Assembly (NCBI GenBank): GCA_027924585.1
Contig: BSBM01000870.1
Span: forward strand, 2,728,001-2,792,000
Length of the DNA stretch: 64,000 nt
From: Larix kaempferi
Taxonomy: Eukaryota > Streptophyta > Pinopsida > Pinales > Pinaceae
Direction of reading: 5' to 3'
The notes under the pieces: generated by a model
The model's database searches: none
What the model saw: only the letters and a program-made list of their open reading frames with translations
What the model was told of the DNA's origin: nothing
Position numbers and translations under genes: made by a program
Part shown: one piece after another, positions 23,566 through 32,680 of the stretch
Position numbering within the stretch: position 1 is the first letter of the stretch
Layout of the letters: each line of letters opens with the position of its first letter

Positions 23566-23646
23566 AAACAGGAGATTCTCCTAGGGGTCTTCCTTTCATG
23601 GAACGTGCTTGGTTGGATGAAAACACTCCAATTGTTGTTTTGCAAG
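23566..23646 (+). CDS. Array exon A3 (27 aa, phase 1-1)
   Basis: Acceptor ATTGCAG, donor G/GTAAGT (the best donor of the A series). Reads TGDSPRGLPFMERAW and LDENTPIVVLQ. Confidence 0.75.
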
Positions 23647-23737
23647 GTAAGTTTCATAAGGTGAGGAGATGCATGTGTTTATATTAGTATATTTAGAAAT
23701 CACCATTTCTTAACATGTGGCATGTGGATGTTTGTAG

Positions 23738-23818
23738 AGGTGCAACAATCCACCATTGTGGATTTGATTCAAAGAAATAGAAGAATACAACGCCATTCAA
23801 TTTTACCTACCATTCCAG
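23738..23818 (+). CDS. Array exon B4 (27 aa, phase 1-1)
   Basis: Acceptor TTTGTAG, donor G/GTACAA. Reads EVQQSTIVDLIQRNRR and IQRHSILPTIP. It is the last exon before the LTR element. Confidence 0.75.
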
Positions 23819-23921
23819 GTACAATTTATAAGACTCTTAATTGATGAATACTTGTTTTCATGTGTGTATTACTTTACATGACAATATGGGTTCTTATGAG
23901 GAATTGAATTGTTATATTGCA

Positions 23922-24525
23922 TGTTGAGATATTGTAACTTCAAAGAATATTATATTTGTACTTTATTATTCTTGAGATGTTTCATTCCTCCTTGAAGACC
24001 TTATTGTATATCCGGAGATGTTTATTCCTCCGTCAGATTGTGGTAACTTGGGTTATTAGACTTCCCTAGTGGGGGTCGTCCCTATATGTGTTATGTGGGT
24101 CAAAGGGTTATTAGACCACCCTAGAGGGGTCGGCCCAGTCAGTTGTAGTGGGGTATTTAACCCATTGGTTAAATACGAGCCTACATGTTTTGTGTAAAAG
24201 ACAAGTCAGAGTAGTGTATAAATAGAGGAGGTGTATTCCTCATTTTACACACACTCACTCACTTGAGAGTGGTGCACTTGTGGAGGAGAGTTATGCTATG
24301 GAGAAGGAGGAGCTTATGCTCAGGGTTACATCTTTGTATATTGTTGGTCATCTATATTGAGGAAGCTTTACTAGGTTTTCTACCCCATGAGGGTTTCCCA
24401 GGATAAATTTGTGTCTCTTGTGTTTATGCTATGCTTGTTGTTTCTTCAGTGATCCTGTATGTGCTATTATTGTGAAATGGAATGTAATTCTGCTATTTTC
24501 TGTCTTAGAATATTAAATCTTAACA
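23922..24525 (+). repeat. 5' LTR of the non-autonomous element
   Basis: 604 bp, TGTTGAGATATTG...CTTAACA. TATA box TATAAATAG at 24217-24225 marks the likely start of transcription just downstream. It pairs with 30244-30847. Confidence 0.95.
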
Positions 24526-24537
24526 TGGTATCAGAGC
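24526..24537 (+). other. Primer-binding site
   Basis: TGGTATCAGAGC directly after the LTR is complementary to the 3' end of initiator methionine tRNA, the standard plant copia primer. Confidence 0.95.
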
Positions 24538-25881
24538 TAACCTGAAGGAAGGCAATGTATGGCACTTACGACACTTTCTTCACTTGCGACAATTTGAAGG
24601 TTTGGGTTTTACATAGCAAAAACCAGTCATCGTGGAACTTTCGCTATAAATCCATTTATGTGAAGGTTCAGGATCTAAAAATTTTACAGGTCGTAGATAA
24701 CATCCCCAGGTACCTTGTGCCCAAAGGGCACCCTCATATTCGTTGTACTTTTTGAGTTATGATCAGTACAAGTTAGGGTTTCTGCCTCTTCCAGATCTCA
24801 GTCAAAATCAGGTGACCTATGAAAAAAGGTCATAACTTGGGCTAGGAAGCTCCAAATTAAATTTCGTAAAAAGTGACAGGTAGTAAATAGACTGTACTAT
24901 CTCAGGAAACGTTTTCAGATGCCGAAGATGAACCAGTGACACGTGGCATGCCGTACAAGTTCGCTCTCCTGTTTTATCCCATAAGCAGGTCACGTTGCGA
25001 CAGTTGGAATAACTTGGGATAGGAAGCTCCAAATGAAATTTTGTAAAAAGTGACAGGTAGTACATAGACTGTACTATCTCAGGAAACTTTTTCAGAGGCC
25101 GAAGCTAAACCAGTGACACATGGCACTCCGTACAAGTTTTCTCTCCTGTTTTATCCCATAAACCGGTCACGTTGCGACACTTGGCATAACTCTCTCTCAG
25201 AAAATACAATTGAGGTCAGACCTATCAAGATGAAAAGATGACAGGTCAGGCTACCACAGAAAAAAATTTCAGACCCTGTGGAGCAAAAAAGTTTGGAGTT
25301 ATGGCAGAAACAATCAGGTACATCTTTCTGTCAAAACAGAATTATTTTTGGAGCACCTTCATTCATGGCTTCCGGAATTTAGGGTTTCGGAGAAAGTTAG
25401 AATTTTTGGAATCGGAATCCACGGCTGAATGCTACTCAGGAAAATAGAAATTTAGAGACCAAGATCGAATTTTTTGGTTGGGTAGAAGACCAAGCTTGAT
25501 CAAACCCCAGTTCAGGATTTTGATCGGAAAGATGGAAAATTAGGGCTTCAGCAAAAGTTGGAATTTTTTGAAGTCTGTAACCACGGCTGGAAGCTCCTCA
25601 GAAAAATAAGAGTTTAGAGACTTGGATTGAACCTTTTGATTGGACAGAAGGGTGGGCTTCATCAAACCCTAGTTCGGGTTCCTATCGAGAAGATCTAGAA
25701 GTTTCGAAGGCAATTTTGAGGGGTCAAATTTTGGAGATTTCAAAATTGAAGTATGCTAGTTTGATCAGCTCAGCAAGACACATCCTTCCATCCATTCAGA
25801 AGTGTGAAAGTCAAAGATTGAATTTTTAGGGTTTCTCTAGCAAACCCTAATCAAGCTCCAGATCAAGTTTTAGGGGGAGTT
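24538..25881 (+). other. Untranslated leader with a ~177-bp tandem duplication
   Basis: No gene. A segment beginning near AGGAAGCTCCAAAT (24844) recurs at 25021, both with AAAAAGTGACAGGTAGTA, CTGTACTATCTCAGGAAAC and CCGTACAAGTT. The part from about 25370 on is related to the copia leader at 34720-35060 (shared TTGAATTTTTAGGGTTTCTCT, GGTTGGGTGAAG-like and GATCGAACCTTTTGGTTGG-like words). Confidence 0.75.
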
Positions 25882-25905
25882 GAGGCTAAGGCCTTACATA
25901 AGAAG
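25882..25905 (+). pseudogene. Shred of copia gag
   Basis: GAGGCTAAGGCCTTACA followed by TAAGAAG matches the gag of the copia element at 35267-35290 (EEAKALHKR). In this element it follows the leader directly, about 140 bp of gag start having been lost, and homology stops right after. Confidence 0.7.
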
Positions 25906-27470
25906 ACTACAAGAAGTCTCGACAGGTATGACTTAAGGAGGTTCAGGTATGTCTTGAAATCTGATTCTTGATTAAGTTCATAATGTGTTTGTCTTCATAT
26001 TATTTATTAGTGCAATCTTGATTAATGTTAGAATTGTCGTATCACCGTAGTAACAGTATGAATGCATGTGAATGATAGAAGACATTCATTGATTAAAGCT
26101 ATATGATTGTACTAATGCATTATGGTGTTGTGTGAGGTTGATGTTGTCTGCTAACAAGATACAGGTACATCACAAAAGACAAATCAAGTTCCATGACCAT
26201 GACAACATGAAGACAAAGACTCATCCATAATCTTTGTTCTACTTACAAGGTATGTATGACTTTGTTATATTATGCTTAACCTATGAGACATGCAGGTTCT
26301 AGCTCAGGATCTCTAAATCATTGAAGAGATTGTTTAGGTATGTTGTACATAACTAAGCAGGTTTACTAATCCAGGTATGTTTTCCTATGTCAAGTTAGAA
26401 TCTTACCTTGTGTTAGGATCCCTTATATAAGTATACTTGGTATGATTGGTTATGCTTATTCATAAAGTTAGTAATCAAGGGTTTATGCATATTATGTCTC
26501 TTATCTTGATGATTTAATTAACCAGAAGAGTACTATGATCAAACAAGAATATGCATGAGTAAAAGAAGACTTCCTTGAAACCCTGAATACTAATGATCAT
26601 GACTATACATATTCAATATTATTTAGAATTAGAATGTTTTGATAAGATTGAGAATATACTAATGAATGTATGTTTGTGTATGAGATCATGATGATGACAC
26701 TAGTGCACACTTGAGCATGCACAGTGGTACAAAATGAATAGAAGTTCAAAAGACATATAGAAGATCAAACAAGAGGCAACCACACAAACATAAAAGATAA
26801 GTATTTGAGTTGTTATTTGAAATAGTAAATGATATTGCTTGTATGCATATTTGTATTCCTAGAATATATGATGTTGAGTGTAAACATTCATAGAGCATTG
26901 AACAGTATACTACTAATATGCATATGATTGGTAAGTTGGACAAACATTCCATTGTTGCTTGTCTAGAATGAAACCTCTTTGCTGACATGCTGAGAGTTGT
27001 GCACACTCTCGATAGTATGTTCTGGTAGAGATGGAAGGCATCTAGATAGCCACTATATGCATACAGGATATGGGAAAGTGTTGTGCCAAATTATTGGTCA
27101 AAATAGTTGCATAACTATGTAAATGATATCTGTATGCATAATAGGTTATCATGTCAATATGATTTGATGATTATGAAGTATTACTAATCATGTACTTAAT
27201 TTTGATTTGTAGGAAAGATCATGATGAATGATGAACACTGAACAAGCGATGGATGTTCAACAACAACAAAAAAAGATTTTCAAATCAAACACACTATAGA
27301 AGGCTTGTGGCTAGAAGATTCTGTTAGAAAGAGGAAGAGAATCATGATGAGATGTTTGCTCCAAGTGGCTAGATAAGACCATTCTCTTAATGGTGTAATT
27401 AAAGAAGAAGTGTGAATCAGGTTCTGTATGGGTTCCCAGGATCGATAGTAAATTGATGAGAATACATGTG
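25906..27470. other. Interior of the LTR element, no gene seen
   Basis: AT-rich, no protein motif. Repeated short words (aggtatgt near 25924, 25946, 26249, 26338, 26372; caggta) hint at degenerate repetition. This occupies the place of gag-pol. Confidence 0.45.
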
Positions 27471-27474
27471 AGGA

Positions 27475-27780
27475 TTGCATCATCCTTGAACACAAGTTCT
27501 AAAGTGAGCCTTAGACAAGTGTCTCCGAGAAAGAAGAGGGATTGTATCATCCTTGAACACTTGTTCTAAAGAGAGCCGTAGATGTATGTCTTCGAAAATG
27601 AAGTCCTTGGTGGACATGAGAGGATTGGATCATCCCTGGACTTCAGTCCTAAAGAGAGCCATAGACATGATGTCTCCGAGAATGAAGTCCTGAATGAACA
27701 GGTAGGGATTGCATCTTCCCTGGACCTCGGTCCCAGAATTGAGCCGTAGACTGATGTCTCCGAAAATTGAAGATAGGACT
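27475..27780. repeat. Degenerate array, unit about 66-86 bp
   Basis: The core GGATTGCATCATCC..TGGAC...CCTAAAGAGAGCC.TAGAC..ATGTCTCCGA recurs near 27475, 27541, 27618, 27704 and 27776. It shares its GATTGCATC.TCC seed with the next two arrays. Confidence 0.7.
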
Positions 27781-28254
27781 GCATCATCCCTGAACTAGGT
27801 TCAAAATGTACGTGAGGATTGTATCGTCCATGAACTAGGTTCAAAATGTACGTGAGGACTGCATCATCCATGAAATGGGTTCAAAATGTATGTGAGGACT
27901 GCATCGTCCATGAACTGGGTTCAAAATGTACATGAGGACTGCATCGTCCATGAACTGGGTTCAAAATGTACGTGAGGACTGCATCGTCCATGAACTGGGT
28001 TCAAAATGTACGTGAGGACTGCATCGTCCATGAATTGGGTTCAAAATGTACGTGAGGACTGCATCGTCCATGAACTGGGTTCAAAATGTACGTGAGGACT
28101 GCATCATCCATGAACTAGGTTCAAAATGTACGTGAGGACTGCATCGTCCATGAACTGGGTTCAAAATGTACGTGAGGACTACATCGTCCATGAACTGGGT
28201 TCAAAATGTACATGAGGACTGCATCGTCCATGAACTGGGTTCAAAATGTACGTG
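27781..28254. repeat. 12-copy tandem array, exact 40-bp period
   Basis: TCAAAATGTA starts at 27801 and at every 40th base to 28241 (12 copies) without a single indel. Consensus halves: GACTGCATCGTCCATGAACT and GGGTTCAAAATGTACGTGAG. Confidence 0.95.
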
Positions 28255-28256
28255 AT

Positions 28257-29170
28257 GGGATTGCATCGTCCCTAGACATGAGACTTGTCTTAAAGTGATA
28301 AGGACTAATCATCCTGTAAGTAGATTGGGATTGCATCGTCCCTAGACATGGTGAGGTGTCTTAAATTGATAAGGACTAATCATCCTGTAAGTAGATTGGG
28401 ATTGCATCGTCCCTAGACATGGTGAGGTGTCTTAAAGTGATAAGGACTAATCATCCTATAAGTAGATTGGGATTGCATTGTCCCTAGACATGGTGAGGTG
28501 TCTTAAAGTGATAAGGACTAATCATCCTGTAAGTAGATTGGGATTGCATCGTCCCTAGACATGGTGAGGTGTCTTAAAGTGATAAGGACTAATCATCATG
28601 TAAGTAGATTGGGATTGCATCGTCCCTAGACATGGTGAGGTGTCTTAAAGTGATAAGGACTAATCATCCTGTAAGTAGATTGGGATTGCATCGTCCCTAG
28701 ACATGGTGAGGTGTCTTAAAGTGATAAGGACTAATCATCCTGTAAGTAGATTGGGATTGCATCGTCCCTATACATGGTGAGGTGTCTTAAAGTGATAAGG
28801 ACTAATCATCATGTAAGTAGATTGGGATTGCATCGTCCCTAGACATGGTGAGGTGTCTTAAAGTGATAAGGACTAATCATCCTGTAAGTAGATTGGGATT
28901 GCATCGTCCCTGGACATGGTAAGGTGTCTTAAAGTGATAAGGACTAATCATCCTGTAAGTTGATTCGGGATTGCATCATCCTTAGACATGGTGAGGTGTC
29001 TTAAAAGGATAAGGATTGATCATCCTGTAAGTTGATCTAGATTGCATCGTCCATAGACATGAGAGATGTCTTAAATTCAGAGGGATTGATCATCCCATAA
29101 GTGGATCAGGATTGTATCATCCTTGGACCTATGTCCTAAAGTGAGAGGGATTGACCATCCCGTAATTGGA
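28257..29170. repeat. 13-copy tandem array, 71-bp period
   Basis: TTGCATCGTC starts at 28261, 28331, 28402, 28473, 28544, 28615, 28686, 28757, 28828, 28899, 28971, 29042 and (as TTGTATCATC) 29112. Unit parts: GGGATTGCATCGTCCCTAGA, CATGGTGAGGTGTCTTAAAG, TGATAAGGACTAATCATCCT, GTAAGTAGATT. The last three units are diverged. Confidence 0.95.
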
Positions 29171-29230
29171 TCATGTGTGTTGCAGGGTATGATGTTGTTG
29201 TGTATACTTGTATCGGTGTCGATACTTGTA

Positions 29231-29460
29231 TTGATAGATGTATTAGTGAGAATACATGCTTTTGATGATAGATGTATTAGTGAGAATACATGCTTTTGAT
29301 GATAGATGTATTAGTCAGAATACATGCTTTTGATGATAGATGTATTAGTGAGAATACATGCTTTTGATGATAGATGTATTAGTGAGAATACATGTTTTGA
29401 TGATATATGTATTGGTGAGAATACATACTTTTGATGATACATGTATTGATTAATGTACTT
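29231..29460. repeat. ~7-copy tandem array, 34-bp period
   Basis: Units GATAGATGTATTAGTGAG and AATACATGCTTTTGAT, TGCTTT recurring at 34-bp steps (for example 29291 and 29325). Later units are shortened or mutated. Confidence 0.85.
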
Positions 29461-29462
29461 GT

Positions 29463-29900
29463 ATGGTTGAGGATACTTATGTTGTAGATCAAGATGATCT
29501 AGATGCTGTAGATCAAGATGATCCAGATGCTGTAGATCGTGATGATCCAGATGCTGTAGATCGTGATGATCCAGATGCTGTAGATCGAGATGATCCAGAT
29601 GTTGTAGATCGAGATGATCCAGATGCTGTAGTTCGAGATGATCCAGATGCTATAGATCGAGATGATCCAGATGCTGTAGATCGAGATGATCCAGATGCTG
29701 TAGATCGAGATGATCCAGATGCTGTAGATCGATATGATCCAGATGCTGTAGATCGAGATGATCCAGATGCTGTAGATCGAGATGATCCAGATGCTGTAGA
29801 TCGAGATGATCTAGATGCTATAGATCGTGATGATCCAGATGTTGTAGATCGAGATGATCCAGATGCTGTAGATCGAGATGATCCAGATGTTGTAGATTGA
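29463..29900 (+). repeat. 17-copy 24-bp array that encodes an acidic 8-aa repeat
   Basis: Unit GATGCTGTAGATCGAGATGATCCA. Since 24 is a multiple of 3 the frame stays open for 145 codons from ATG 29463: MVEDTYV, then 17 copies of VDRDDPDA with few changes (VDQDDLDA, IDRDDPDV, VDRYDPDA), ending at TGA 29898. The peptide would be almost only Asp, Val, Arg, Pro and Ala. Whether it is translated is unknown. A looser GATGATGACGATGCTGATG tract follows to about 30060. Confidence 0.9.
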
Positions 29901-30234
29901 GATGATGTGACGATGCTGATCGTGTTGATCTAGACGACGATGTTGATCGTGTGATGACGATGCTGATGATTGTGTGATGACGATGTTGATGATCGTGTGA
30001 TGATGATGCTGATGATCGTGAGGATTCAGATATTGATGTTGCTGTAGCTGTTCGAGTGCTGCAGAAGATGAAGACTCACTACTGAAGATGTTGATGTTCC
30101 AGTATTGAAGATGTTCCAGTAACTACTTGAGTTACTGATGATGTTGAGAAAGATTCCAATGATTTATAGATGTATCACATATGATGTTGATGACTCTTTG
30201 CTCATGTAGATGCTGTTATAATATCCTTCTTGTT
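29901..30234. other. 3' non-coding tail of the LTR element
   Basis: Degenerate GATGATGCTGATGATCGTG tract, then unique sequence up to the PPT. The copia element at 45250-45396 ends with a similar GATGATCCAGTGACGATGATC tract, another sign of kinship. Confidence 0.6.
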
Positions 30235-30243
30235 AAGGGGGAG
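30235..30243 (+). other. Polypurine tract
   Basis: AAGGGGGAG immediately before the 3' LTR, the site that primes plus-strand DNA synthesis. Confidence 0.95.
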
Positions 30244-30847
30244 TGTTGAGATATTGTAACTTCAAAGAATATTATATTTGTACTTTATTATTCTGGAGAT
30301 GTTTCATTCCTCCTTGAAGACCTTATTGTATATCCGGAGATGTTTATTCCTCCGTCAGATTGTGGTAACTTGGGTTATTAGACTTCCCTAGTGGGGGTCG
30401 GCCCTGTATGTGTTATGTGGGTCAAAGGGTTATTAGACCACCCTAGAGGGGTCGGCCCAGTCAGTTGTAGTGGGGTATTTAACCCATTGGTTAAATACAA
30501 GCCTACATGTTTTGTGTAAAAGATAAGTCGGAGTAGTGTATAAATAGAGGAGGTGTATTCCTCATTTTACACACACTCACTAACTTGAGAGTGGTGCACT
30601 TGTGGAGGAGAGTTCTGCTATGGAGTAGGAGGAGCTTATGCTCAGGGTTACATCTTTGTATATTGTTGGTCATCTATATTGAGGAAGCTTTACTGGGTTT
30701 TCTACCCCATGAGGGTTTCCCAGGATAAATTTGTGTCTCTTGTGTTTATGCTATGCTTGTTGTTTCTTCAATGATCCTATATGTGCTATTATTGTGAAAT
30801 GGAATGTAATGCTGCTATTTTCTGTCTTAGAATATTAAACCTTAACA
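30244..30847 (+). repeat. 3' LTR of the non-autonomous element
   Basis: 604 bp, same length as the 5' LTR, TATA box at 30539-30547. It ends CTTAACA and is followed by the TSD ttgca (30848-30852), which reconstitutes TTGCAG, the acceptor of exon A4. Confidence 0.95.
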
Positions 30848-30853
30848 TTGCAG

Positions 30854-30934
30854 ACACCAGAGCTTCTCCTAGGGGTCTTCCTTTCATGGAACATGCCTGT
30901 TTGGATGACAATACTCCAATTGGTGATTTGCAAG
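30854..30934 (+). CDS. Array exon A4, split from its branch region by the LTR element
   Basis: Acceptor TTGCAG comes from the TSD plus one host G. Donor G/GTAAGT. Reads TRASPRGLPFMEHAC and LDDNTPIGDLQ. Without the insertion it would lie 357 bp after exon A3, in register with the array. Confidence 0.75.
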
Positions 30935-31025
30935 GTAAGTTTCATAGGGTGAGGATATGCATGTGTTTATGGTAGTATATTTAGACACTACCATTTCTTA
31001 ACATGTGGTGTGTGGATGTTTGCAG

Positions 31026-31106
31026 AGGTGCAACAATCCACCACTATGGATTTGATTCAAAGACATAGAAAACTACAATGCCATTCAGGTTTACCTACCA
31101 TTCCAA
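31026..31106 (+). CDS. Array exon B5 (27 aa, phase 1-1)
   Basis: Acceptor TTTGCAG, last base A before donor GTACAT. Reads EVQQSTTMDLIQRHRK and LQCHSGLPTIP. Confidence 0.75.
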
Positions 31107-31209
31107 GTACATTTTATGGGACTCCTAAATTATTAATACTTATTTTCATGTGTGTATTACTTTATATGGAAATAAGGGTTTTAATGAGAATTGAATTTTT
31201 ATATGATAG

Positions 31210-31290
31210 ACACGAGAGCTTTTCCAAGGGGTATTCCTTTAATGGAACATGAGTGGTTGGTTGGCAACACAACAATTGGAGATTTTCAAG
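31210..31290 (+). CDS. Array exon A5, the last and most diverged A copy
   Basis: Acceptor GATAG, donor G/GTTTGA. Reads TRAFPRGIPLMEHEW and LVGNTTIGDFQ. The intron after it no longer resembles the array introns. Confidence 0.7.
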
Positions 31291-31418
31291 GTTTGACATA
31301 TACTGTATTTTCATATACTATTCCCAATAGATTGTTATATTTTTTCTTTCTATTTCACTTTATTAGTGTATTGGATGTTGTTAACATATTGATGTTGTGA
31401 TGAATATCTATATGCTAG

Positions 31419-31492
31419 ATGACTCGAGAACAAGGGGAGAAGTAACATCTTCTGCAACACAAAACCCCCCATGGGAGGGATTTCAAATCTAG
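31419..31492 (+). CDS. Terminal exon of the SWIM gene
   Basis: Acceptor TATGCTAG, then phase-1 entry and an open frame reading DDSRTRGEVTSSATQ and NPPWEGFQI, ending in TAG at 31490-31492. It accepts the phase left by the array exons, which supports it as the natural C-terminus. No polyadenylation signal could be placed with confidence. Confidence 0.6.
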
Positions 31493-32675
31493 TGCATATA
31501 TTACTTAGCAGTTGCTAGAATCAAGAACCATAAACAACATTATGTTCATCAATTTTATGACAAGGGAACATATTCGAAAGGCGTGCAATGTTATAGTTTA
31601 CAATGAACATCAAAATGTTATGGTAAATGTTGATTGTTAGATATTGAAATTGATGCTCTTTTTCGTCTTTATTATACAATATAGTCTTTGTGAGGTTATG
31701 AACAAGTTCATAGTTGTAATATAGTCTCATATTTTCTGTATTAAACTTGTAAACTTCAATAATTCTAAGACTTAAGAATATTTCATAGCTACTTAAGAAG
31801 TTGTAAAGTAACAATTAAGAGCCTACACTAGAAGTAAGTCTATTTCCAGCACGCATATCAAATATCAAGTCGCAATGTATGTGATTGTATTTACAACCAA
31901 CAACATATGTGGGTTCATATCTTAGCAATTTTGAGAGGAATATTCTTGAAGATGATACCATGCAACCCAAGAATCATTGCTGAAAATGTTGGTGAAGATG
32001 TTGGAAATATTTTTGGTAAGGGATGAGATCTATTTGGGTCCTATGCTAAATATTCATGTGCTATTCTATTTGTCACATTGATTTCATCATTTGGAACATG
32101 TCATCATTTTACTGTCATGTGCTACCCTAAGTATGAATTTGTGTCTACTTTTTAAAGCACAAGCCTATGAAGTTATATATCATCTATAAAGTGCTTTATT
32201 TGTGGCATGATGATCCTCGTGCATTCTAGTTCACGAAGATGGATTTAAATTTAAATACACATGACAACATTCTTAATAAAGACAAATTTAAATTTCATTC
32301 AATTCTTTAAAAATGAGTTATCACATCTTTCAAGAAATTTGAGTAATATACCGCTAGGATAAAAAAGACAAGTTATCAATGCCCTAATTACTCCAAACAA
32401 TGATGATGGAGAAACCTCATTGCATTTAAAATGACTTTCCCTCTACTTCCATAATTTATAATCATTTACAATTTAAGAAAGAATTGAGTAATTCATGCAA
32501 AAATTCATTAAGTTATGAAACCATGATTATTTCACATGAATTTTAATTGATTGATCTGTTGTTTGACTATAAACATAACTCTATAGAATAGAGAAAATCG
32601 TATTCTTAACAATAACTACCTATTTCAACTGAATGCATTGGAATTTGTGATTCTCTCTTCCATGTTATAAACTTG
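31493..32675. other. No gene seen; 3' flank of the SWIM gene
   Basis: AT-rich, no coding signal. AATAAA occurs near 32274 but is too far downstream to assign. Confidence 0.4.
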
Positions 32676-32680
32676 TTATT

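Larger units (their letters stand above)
22581..23921 (+). repeat. Tandem exon-pair array, part 1 (B1-A1-B2-A2-B3-A3-B4)
   Basis: The last SWIM exon ends in phase 1 (TCA G) at 22580. Then follows a direct repeat of 354-356 bp. Each unit holds exon B, an intron of about 100 bp, exon A and an intron of about 91 bp. All exons are 81 nt with phase 1 at both ends, so any number can be added or skipped without changing frame. Introns are nearly as conserved as exons, which shows recent segmental duplication rather than selection on exons alone. The array continues beyond the LTR element at 30853. Confidence 0.85.
23922..30847 (+). mobile_element. Non-autonomous LTR retrotransposon built of tandem arrays
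   Basis: Complete element of 6,926 bp with 604-bp LTRs, tRNA-iMet PBS, PPT and a 5-bp TSD (ttgca at 23917-23921 and 30848-30852). No gag, protease, integrase or RT can be found in any frame. The interior has a leader, a shred of gag, about 1.5 kb of unrecognised sequence and five tandem arrays. The LTRs share words with the copia element at 32681 (GGGTTATTAGACCACC, GTCGGCCC, TATAAATAGAG, GTGGTGCACT) and the leaders are clearly related, so it was probably mobilised by a copia relative. About 14 differences between its LTRs by eye. Confidence 0.92.

Noticed and set aside
27781-29170. Regular direct repeats that could suggest a CRISPR array
   Set aside because: Units are contiguous with no unique spacers, lie inside an LTR element with TSD, and the DNA is plant nuclear.
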